Under the pieces are notes generated by a model that was not told where the DNA came from, did not search any database, and saw nothing but the letters and a program-made list of their open reading frames with translations. A stretch of 34,093 nucleotides of DNA from Verrucomicrobiales bacterium (GTDB lineage Bacteria; Verrucomicrobiota; Verrucomicrobiia; Methylacidiphilales; JAAUTS01): NCBI GenBank assembly GCA_031266335.1, contig JAISBF010000219.1, positions 1-34,093 of the forward strand. Reading direction: 5' to 3'. The position numbers and the translations under genes are program-made. Below are positions 27,975-34,093 of the stretch, one piece after another; within the stretch, counting starts at the first letter, position 1; each line of letters opens with the position of its first letter.

Positions 27975-28040
27975 TGTCCAATCACAAGAAGTATTTTTTA
28001 AATAGCGCTCATTTTTCCGTTTGCAATTTGCGGATTTGAG

Positions 28041-28217
28041 AGCTTCATTAACGCAAAGGCGCAAAGGGACAAAGGCGCGAAGGATTTTTTACAAAGAGCT
28101 CATAGAGTTATTGGAGAAAGGTTAGCGGCAAGCAACAGTCCCCTCAAATTCCTCCATGTTCTCTTTGTAAAAAATCTTCGCGCCTTTGTCCCTTTGTTCC
28201 TTTGCGTTAATGTAGCT
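28041..28217. repeat. Long near-perfect nested inverted repeat in a divergent intergenic region
   Basis: Left ttaacgcaaaggcgcaaagggacaaaggcgcgaaggattttttacaaagag against the reverse complement of right ttaacgcaaaggaacaaagggacaaaggcgcgaagattttttacaaagag. Confidence 0.93.
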
Positions 28218-28274
28218 GAAGCTAATTTTTCCATTTGCAATTTGCCGGTTTGGGTTTTAACTCCTGTCTCAACT

Positions 28275-29384
28275 ATGACTTCAATGACTTCACGCGAGCG
28301 TGTGTTAACCGCCTTGTCCCATCGTCAGCCTGACCGGGTGCCATTCGCGCTCGGGTTCGGGCCGACGGGTGAGTTGGCGGTGACGTTGGAACAATATTGC
28401 GCCGCGCAAGGCGTCCACTGGCAGCGGCTCGCCGCCGCCGTGGTTGACAAAATCATCGTGCATACGCCGTATTGCGGCCCGCTGACGGTGACGGATCCGA
28501 ACTTGAGCACGGAGCTGTTCGGCATCAAGACCAAGACCGCCGATTATGGCGGCGGGCGCTACGAGGAGTTTACCGATTTCCCGCTGGCCGGCGTGCAGGA
28601 CGCGGCGGAGTTGGAACAATATCCGTGGCCCGACCCGACGCAGTTTGACTATCCGGGGCTGCGCGAGGTTATTTTGCGCGACAATCCCCGGCGCGAGAAG
28701 GCCGTGCAGATTTGGGGCGGCGACCCGTTTGAGTTGTACACGTGGATGACCGGCATCGAGGAAACGATGATGAACCTCGCCGCCGAGCCGGACCTGGCGC
28801 GGACGGCGCTGACGTTCATCACGGATTTTCTCGTGGCGAAACTGGAGCGCGTGCTGGCCGCTGCCGGTGACCTGCTCGATATTATCTTCATCGGCGACGA
28901 CCTCGGCGGGCAGACCGGCTTGCTGTTTTCGCGCGAAACTTACCGCGATGTTATTCAGCCGTCGCACCGCCGGCTGGCGCTGACGGTAAAAAAACTGGCG
29001 CCGCACGCGAAGGTCATGTTTCACACTGACGGCGCGGTGTTCGATGTCGTGCCGGACTTGCTCGACGCGGGCGTGGACATTCTGGAAGCCGTGCAAACCG
29101 ACGCGGCGGGCATGGAGCCGGAGCGGTTGAAAGCCGCTTACGGTGACCGCCTGAGTTTTCACGGCGGCATCAGCGTCCAGCACTTGCTGCCGCACGGCGA
29201 CCCGCTGACCGTCAGCCGTGAATGTCAGCGACTGGTGGAAATTTTCGGCGCTGACGGTGGCTACATCGCCGCGCCGGCGCACGCCATCCAAGTCGGCACG
29301 CCGCCGGAAAATGTGTTCGCCATGCTGCGCGCCGTGCTGGGCGAGGGGGTGTTTGAGCGCTGCCTGGCTGTGGCGCGGGGTTAG
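28275..29384 (+). CDS. Uroporphyrinogen decarboxylase (URO-D) family protein
   Basis: SRERVLTALSHRQPDRVPFALG, IIFIGDDLGGQTGLLFSRETYRDVIQPSHRRL, VMFHTDGAVFDVVPDLLDAGVDILEAVQTDAAGMEPERLKAAYGDRLSFHGGIS. Confidence 0.9.
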   Translation: MTSMTSRERVLTALSHRQPDRVPFALGFGPTGELAVTLEQYCAAQGVHWQRLAAAVVDKIIVHTPYCGPLTVTDPNLSTELFGIKTKTADYGGGRYEEFTDFPLAGVQDAAELEQYPWPDPTQFDYPGLREVILRDNPRREKAVQIWGGDPFELYTWMTGIEETMMNLAAEPDLARTALTFITDFLVAKLERVLAAAGDLLDIIFIGDDLGGQTGLLFSRETYRDVIQPSHRRLALTVKKLAPHAKVMFHTDGAVFDVVPDLLDAGVDILEAVQTDAAGMEPERLKAAYGDRLSFHGGISVQHLLPHGDPLTVSRECQRLVEIFGADGGYIAAPAHAIQVGTPPENVFAMLRAVLGEGVFERCLAVARG

Positions 29385-29395
29385 GGAAGAAGTTT

Positions 29396-29487
29396 TTTGA
29401 GTTTATTAAGTTTTTTAGGTTTTTGAGTTACGCGGTACCGCGCCAACTTAAAAAACTCAATCAACCAAAAAAACTTAAAAAACTAAT
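29396..29487. terminator. AT-rich long inverted repeat between convergent genes; possible bidirectional terminator
   Basis: agttttttgagtttattaagttttttaggtttttgagtt-acgcggtaccgcgcc-aacttaaaaaactcaatcaaccaaaaaaacttaaaaaact. Confidence 0.7.
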
Positions 29488-30961
29488 CTTCCGCCCGCCG
29501 GATTTTCTCCAGCTCGGCCTTCAACTCCCTGGCGCGGTCCGGGTATTGCTCGACGACATTGTTTTTCTGTCCGGGGTCGGTGGATAAATCGTAAAGCTGG
29601 GTGGGCAATGTCTTGATATTGGTCATCGTGGCGCCGCCGCTGCCGGCGTGGTCGAGGTAAACCCACTGGCCCTTGCGCAGGCCCAGCACTTGGTTCCACG
29701 GGTTGAGCACGACGGTGTCGCGTCCGGCGGCGTCCGCGCGGCCCAGCAGCAGCGGCGCCAGGTTTTCGCTGTCGCGCGCTGACGGTGGTGTTGGTTGGGC
29801 CAGCAGCCCGGCGAGACTGGCGTGGAGGTCCACGATGCAGAACAACTGGTCGGTTTGCGCGCCGGGCGGGATGTGGCCGGGCCAGTTGACCATCAGCGGC
29901 ACCCGGTGGCCGCCTTCCCAGTTGGTGGTTTTTTCGCCGAAAAATTCCCCCGCGCTCGTGTGGCCGCTCTGGCGCGTGCCGCCTTGGCGCGGGCCGTTGT
30001 CGCTGACGAAGATGATCATGGTGTGCTCGCGCAATTGCAACTCGTCCAGCGCGCGCACCACTTGGCCGACGGAGTCGTCCAGTTGCGCGATGTAGTCCTC
30101 GTAAGCGCCCAGGCCGGTCCGGCCGGCAAATTCCTGCGCCGGCGTAATCGGCTCATGGACAGCGGTGGACGCCCAGTACAGGAAGAACGGTTTGGCGGCC
30201 GGTTGCGCCGCGTAAGTTTTGAGATAGTCAATCACCTTGTCGCGCTGCGTCGTCTCCACTTTGCGGTCATCCCAATCCGCGGCCGCCATGCCGGGGATAT
30301 GACCGTAGGGCGACGGGGAAAAGACCGTGCGCATCCCTGTCGGTTGTGCGGCCACGCGGTCGTTTTCAAGGTACGTGTAGGGCGGATAATTGACGACATC
30401 CTCGCCGTAATAATAATCAAAGCCGTACTCCAGCGGGCCGCCGGTGATTTTGCCGGCGTAATCGATGCGTTGCGCGATGCTGGCGTAATTGTCACCGTCA
30501 GCGCGCACCGGGCGACCGTCAGTGGTCGGCCAATTCCAGCCCAGGTGCCACTTGCCGATGCAGGCGGTCTGGTAGCCGGCCGCGCGCATGGTCAGCGCCA
30601 GCGTCGGGGTGCCCGGCGCCATGACCGGCGGGTCGTAAGGCCGCAGCACGCCGTGCTTCAGCGGGCCGCGCCACGCATAGCGGCCGGTGAGCATGGCGTA
30701 GCGCGTCGGCGTGCTGATGGAGGCGGGGGCGTAGGCCGCGCGCAATTGGTTGCCGCCGGCGGCCAGCCGGTCGAGATTGGGCGTGGGCACCTTGGACTGC
30801 GGATTATAACAGGCGATATCGCCGTAACCCAAATCGTCCACCAGAATCAGCAGGATGTTAGGCCGCGGCGCCGGCTCGGCGGCGCGCGCCGCCGGCAGCA
30901 GCAAATGCCACAGGTTCAACAGCAGCGCGCCCAGGAGATTTTTTTGCGAAATTGCTTTCAT
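29483..30961 (-). CDS. Sulfatase (arylsulfatase family), Ser-type active-site motif
   Basis: NILLILVDDLGYGDIACYNPQSKVPTPNLDRLAAGG; STPTRYAMLTGR (S-x-P-x-R); GKWHLGWN; signal peptide. Confidence 0.95.
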   Translation of the reverse strand: MKAISQKNLLGALLLNLWHLLLPAARAAEPAPRPNILLILVDDLGYGDIACYNPQSKVPTPNLDRLAAGGNQLRAAYAPASISTPTRYAMLTGRYAWRGPLKHGVLRPYDPPVMAPGTPTLALTMRAAGYQTACIGKWHLGWNWPTTDGRPVRADGDNYASIAQRIDYAGKITGGPLEYGFDYYYGEDVVNYPPYTYLENDRVAAQPTGMRTVFSPSPYGHIPGMAAADWDDRKVETTQRDKVIDYLKTYAAQPAAKPFFLYWASTAVHEPITPAQEFAGRTGLGAYEDYIAQLDDSVGQVVRALDELQLREHTMIIFVSDNGPRQGGTRQSGHTSAGEFFGEKTTNWEGGHRVPLMVNWPGHIPPGAQTDQLFCIVDLHASLAGLLAQPTPPSARDSENLAPLLLGRADAAGRDTVVLNPWNQVLGLRKGQWVYLDHAGSGGATMTNIKTLPTQLYDLSTDPGQKNNVVEQYPDRARELKAELEKIRRAED

Positions 30962-31022
30962 CGGTTGCGCGGCATGTTATCACGTTGCGGATAAAAGCCA
31001 TGACTTTTTGACGGAAATAATT

Positions 31023-32198
31023 ATGGGTGGAGTTGCGGCATTCAATGTGGTGGCCAAGCCGATTGGCGCGGCGTGCAATGTGCATTGCGCGTATTGTTTT
31101 TATGCCGAGAAGGCGCGGCTGTTCCCCGCCGGCGAGAACTGCAAGATGCCGGACGAAATTCTGGAACTTTACATCCGCCGGTTTATCACGGAACAGGACG
31201 CGCCGGAAGTGGATTTCGTCTGGCAGGGCGGCGAGCCGACCTTGCGCGGGCTTGATTTTTTCCGGCGCGCGGTGGCCTTGCAGCGCCGCCACGCCGGCGG
31301 CAAGGTGATCCGCAACGCGCTGCAAACCAACGGCACGCTGCTGGACGACGCCTGGGGCGATTTTTTGGCCGAGCACCGCTTCCTGGTCGGCGTCAGCATT
31401 GACGGCCCGGAGCCGTTGCACGACCGGCACCGTCAGCGGCGCGACGGCGGCGGCACCTGGGCGTCGGCGTTGCGCGGCCTGCGCGTGCTGCGTCGGCACG
31501 GGGTCGAGTTTAACACGCTGACGGTGGTACACCGCGACAACGCCCGGCGCCCGCTGGAGGTGTACCGGTTCCTGCGCGACCTTGGCTCGACCTTCATGCA
31601 ATTCTTGCCGCTGGTCGAGCGGTCGCCCGGCGCGCCGTCACGGTCAGCGGGCTGGCGGCTGGCGATGCCGCCCGCTGACGATGCCGGCGGCGATGTCACC
31701 GAGTGGAGTGTCGCGCCGGCCGACTACGGCGCGTTTTTATGCGCGATTTTTGACGAGTGGCTGCGACACGACCTGGGGCGGGTGTTCGTGCAAATTTTCG
31801 AGAGCGCGCTGGCGAATTACCTGCGCCTGGCCCCCGGCCTGTGCGTCTTCGCGCCGACCTGCGGCGCGGCGCTGGCGCTGGAGCATAACGGCGACGTGTA
31901 CTCGTGCGACCATTACGTTTATCCGCGTTACCGGCTCGGCAACATCCGCGAAACCGCGCTGCGGGAAATGGCCGGCAGTCATCGGCAGCGCCAGTTCGGG
32001 CAGGCCAAGGCGGCCGAATTGCCGGCGTACTGCCGGCGTTGCGACGTGGCGTTTCTCTGCCACGGCGAGTGCCCGAAACATCGCTTCCGGCTGACCCCGG
32101 ACGGCGAGCCGGGCTTGAATTATCTGTGCCCGGCCTACCAGACCTTCTTCCGTCACAGCCTGCCGGTCTTGCGCCGCATGGCGGAGGATTGGGGTTAA
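31023..32198 (+). CDS. Anaerobic sulfatase-maturating radical SAM enzyme (anSME-type)
   Basis: AKPIGAACNVHCAYCFYAEK (CxxxCxxC), FVWQGGEPTLRGLDFFRRAV, NALQTNGTLLDD, VGVSIDGP; C-terminal Cys-rich CRRCDVAFLCHGECPKHRF (SPASM). Start is the ATG at 31023. Confidence 0.95.
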   Translation: MGGVAAFNVVAKPIGAACNVHCAYCFYAEKARLFPAGENCKMPDEILELYIRRFITEQDAPEVDFVWQGGEPTLRGLDFFRRAVALQRRHAGGKVIRNALQTNGTLLDDAWGDFLAEHRFLVGVSIDGPEPLHDRHRQRRDGGGTWASALRGLRVLRRHGVEFNTLTVVHRDNARRPLEVYRFLRDLGSTFMQFLPLVERSPGAPSRSAGWRLAMPPADDAGGDVTEWSVAPADYGAFLCAIFDEWLRHDLGRVFVQIFESALANYLRLAPGLCVFAPTCGAALALEHNGDVYSCDHYVYPRYRLGNIRETALREMAGSHRQRQFGQAKAAELPAYCRRCDVAFLCHGECPKHRFRLTPDGEPGLNYLCPAYQTFFRHSLPVLRRMAEDWG

Positions 32199-32485
32199 CC
32201 GCGGAGGCGCGGAGACGCGGAGGTTTTTTACAGGGAGTTCATGGAGAACATGAAGGGTTAGCTGCATTAACGCAAAGACGCAAAGGAACAAAGGCGCGAA
32301 GGTTTTTTGAATTTTTTACAAAGAGGACATGGAGTTATTGGAGAAAGGTTAGCTGCAATTAACAGCCTCCTCCAATTCCTCCATGTGCTCTTTGTAAAAA
32401 AATTCTTCGCGCCTTTGTGTCTTTGCGTCTTTGCGTTAATGAAGCTGCGTCTTTGTGTTAATGAAGCTGCGTCTTTGCGTTCATC
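32199..32485. repeat. Nested intergenic inverted repeat region with repeated GTTAATGAAGCTGCGTCTTTG
   Basis: attaacgcaaagacgcaaaggaacaaaggcgcgaagg...cttcgcgcctttgtgtctttgcgtctttgcgttaatgaagctgcg. Confidence 0.88.
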
Positions 32486-33197
32486 ACGCCTCTTTCCGCA
32501 CCGGCACGGTGACGAAGGCGGTTTTGCCCAGCACGTTGTTGTCGCTGTCGAGGAGGTTGATATGATAATCCCAGTTCGTCCGCTCGGCGGGCAACTCGTG
32601 GTGGTCGGTGAAGCGCGCCTGGGCGATGACGGCCACGGTCTGCAAGCCTGTTCCGTCGTGGCGGTCGCAGTTGACGCGGATGAGTTTGGCCGGCGCGGGG
32701 CGGGTGAGGTGGAACAGCACCTCGCCGCCGGTGAATTTGGCGTTGACCTCGCTGACCAGGTCGGCCAGCACCGGGGCGGGCTTCGGCAGCGGGTTCAGGC
32801 GCAGGGTGTTTTTGATGTCCGGCGTGCATTTGGGGGTGTTGATGAAGCCGTCCACGCAGTTGAAAATCATGGCGTACAGCCCGCCGCCGGGGCCGGTGGC
32901 GGTGGAGGCCGGGCCGGTGGGGGTGGTGTTGGGCTGGACGGTGACGTTCTGGCCGACCGGGGACCATTCGGCGGAGTGTTTGTTCGCCGTGCGTTCGCGG
33001 GCGATGGCGACGGCGGCGGCGTGGTAGCCGTAGATTTTTTGCAGGAAGGGCAGGGCGGCGTTGAGGAGGACGATGATTTCCTCTTCCAGTCCTAGCGCGG
33101 CCCTGAATTGCGGCAGTTCGGCGACGAAGTTGGTCGCCCAGATGAATTGTTCCTTCTCCGTGGTGGGGAAGTAGTTGCGGGTGGTATGGGTGCTCAT
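32484..33197 (-). CDS. Hypothetical protein
   Basis: 237-aa ORF with balanced composition (MSTHTTRNYFPTTEKEQFIWATNFVAEL...). No family recognised with confidence. Confidence 0.7.
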   Translation of the reverse strand: MSTHTTRNYFPTTEKEQFIWATNFVAELPQFRAALGLEEEIIVLLNAALPFLQKIYGYHAAAVAIARERTANKHSAEWSPVGQNVTVQPNTTPTGPASTATGPGGGLYAMIFNCVDGFINTPKCTPDIKNTLRLNPLPKPAPVLADLVSEVNAKFTGGEVLFHLTRPAPAKLIRVNCDRHDGTGLQTVAVIAQARFTDHHELPAERTNWDYHINLLDSDNNVLGKTAFVTVPVRKEA

Positions 33198-33317
33198 GGG
33201 TTGGGTTCTTTCTTTCTTGGTTGGGTTGGGTTAATTCAAATTTCAAATCTCAAATCTCAAAGCCATAATTGCTAAATTCAAAGTTGCCGGGGCAGCCGAG
33301 CGTTTGGGGTTTCCCCC

Positions 33318-33569
33318 GTCGCGGGGGAGACTTCCCTTGTCGTGGATAAGGTCTTATCCGTCGCAGATAAGGTCTTATCCGTCGTGGATAAAGTCTTATC
33401 TGTCGCAGATAAGGTCTTATCCGTCGTGGATAAAGCCTTATCCGTCGTGGATAAGGTCTTATCTGTCGCGGGGAAAACCTTCCTTGTCACGAGTGAGCCA
33501 TTCCTTATCGCAAGGAAGAGCTTCCTTGTCGCGGGGAAGGCTTTACCTGTCACGGGGGAGGTGATGATG
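33318..33569. repeat. 21-bp tandem array (about 12 units), consensus GTCGYRGATAAGGTCTTATCC, most units internally palindromic
   Basis: Unit starts at 33318, 33339, 33360, 33381, 33402, 33423, 33444, 33465, 33486, 33507, 33528, 33549: exact 21-bp spacing. Confidence 0.95.
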
Positions 33570-33644
33570 TTGGTCTTCATGTTATGGTTAGCTGGCGCAA
33601 AACGAGGAAAACAACGACCTGCGTCCGGCGTTGTGAATAATGAG

Positions 33645-33820
33645 GGAATTTTTTTAACAGGGAGTTCATGGAGATTATTTTTTTAAACTTTTTTTAACCA
33701 CGGATGGACACCGATGAACACCGATAAAATAAACCAAAAAAATAATCCGTGTTCATCCGTGTCCATCCGTGGTTAAAAAAATAATCTCCACATTCTCCAT
33801 GTTCTCCCTGTAAAAAGATT
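33645..33820. repeat. Hairpin-within-hairpin: ACCACGGATGGACACCGATGAACACCG inner repeat inside a CAGGGAGTTCATGGAG outer repeat
   Basis: Inner arms aaccacggatggacaccgatgaacaccgat / atccgtgttcatccgtgtccatccgtggtt (33696-33775); outer arms cagggagttcatggagattattttttt / ataatctcc...ctccatgttctccctg. Confidence 0.9.
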
Positions 33821-33923
33821 TTCTTCGCTCCTTTTTTGACACTCCACCGGCAGCGCCGCCGTCCCTCGGTGAGAGGGGCGGGCGGCGGCTGATGGTAGGG
33901 GGTGGCACGCATATCGGGTTAAC

Positions 33924-34093
33924 TCATAGCTGCAAGTTGTCCTCGCGCCGGCGGCGGATGACGAACAGCGCCAGGCCGCCCAGGCCCGCGCCGAGCAGGA
34001 ACCAGGTGGAGGGTTCGGGGATGGGTTGGGTTTCCCAGATGCTCAGTGTGCCGTTGGTGAGGGAACTGGTGAAGGTTTCCACGCCATCGGTGG
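33924..34093 (-). CDS. PEP-CTERM protein, C-terminal part (truncated by the window end)
   Basis: ETFTSSLTNGTLSIWETQPIPEPSTWFLLGAGLGGLALFVIRRRREDNLQL*. Confidence 0.85.
   Translation of the reverse strand, partial: TDGVETFTSSLTNGTLSIWETQPIPEPSTWFLLGAGLGGLALFVIRRRREDNLQL

Noticed and set aside
29795-30994. 399-aa plus-strand ORF
   Set aside because: Antisense shadow of the sulfatase gene.
33318-33569. CRISPR array
   Set aside because: The repeats are contiguous 21-mers with no unique spacers and no cas genes are present.

Overview
The window is GC-rich chromosomal DNA, probably from a Verrucomicrobia/PVC-type bacterium. That lineage is inferred from PEP-CTERM autotransporter-like proteins, a sulfatase with an anaerobic maturase, a DUF1080 protein, and abundant intergenic short-repeat hairpins. 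Supported genes include: a phosphosugar mutase, a sugar-phosphate isomerase/epimerase, transaldolase, three full paralogous autotransporter-repeat/PEP-CTERM proteins plus a fourth truncated at the window end, an AsmA-like protein, a diacylglycerol-kinase-family lipid kinase, apt, an N6-adenine DNA methyltransferase with an overlapping HNH nuclease gene, IS1595-like and IS5-like transposase remnants, a nearly intact IS5-family element with TSD, tRNA-Leu(CAA), a GT2 glycosyltransferase, a DUF1080 protein, a HigBA-like toxin-antitoxin pair, a GH36-like alpha-galactosidase, a URO-D family protein, and a Ser-type sulfatase divergent from an anSME-type radical SAM maturase. The strongest unexplained signals are at the DNA level: (1) a conserved ~150-bp block plus a homogenised octamer array of the form (GCTCNNNC)n upstream of each of the three full PEP-CTERM genes; (2) a heavily over-represented 10-mer ACCGTCAGCG/CGCTGACGGT on both strands and in several reading frames, resembling a DNA-uptake or chromosome-architecture signal and not found exactly in the island at ~12.5-17.9 kb; (3) an indel-free 21-bp tandem array in which most units are palindromic, with changes on both arms in several divergent units; (4) a family of long nested intergenic inverted repeats. 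The MTase-HNH pair next to tRNA-Leu is a plausible, possibly under-described, restriction/defence unit.
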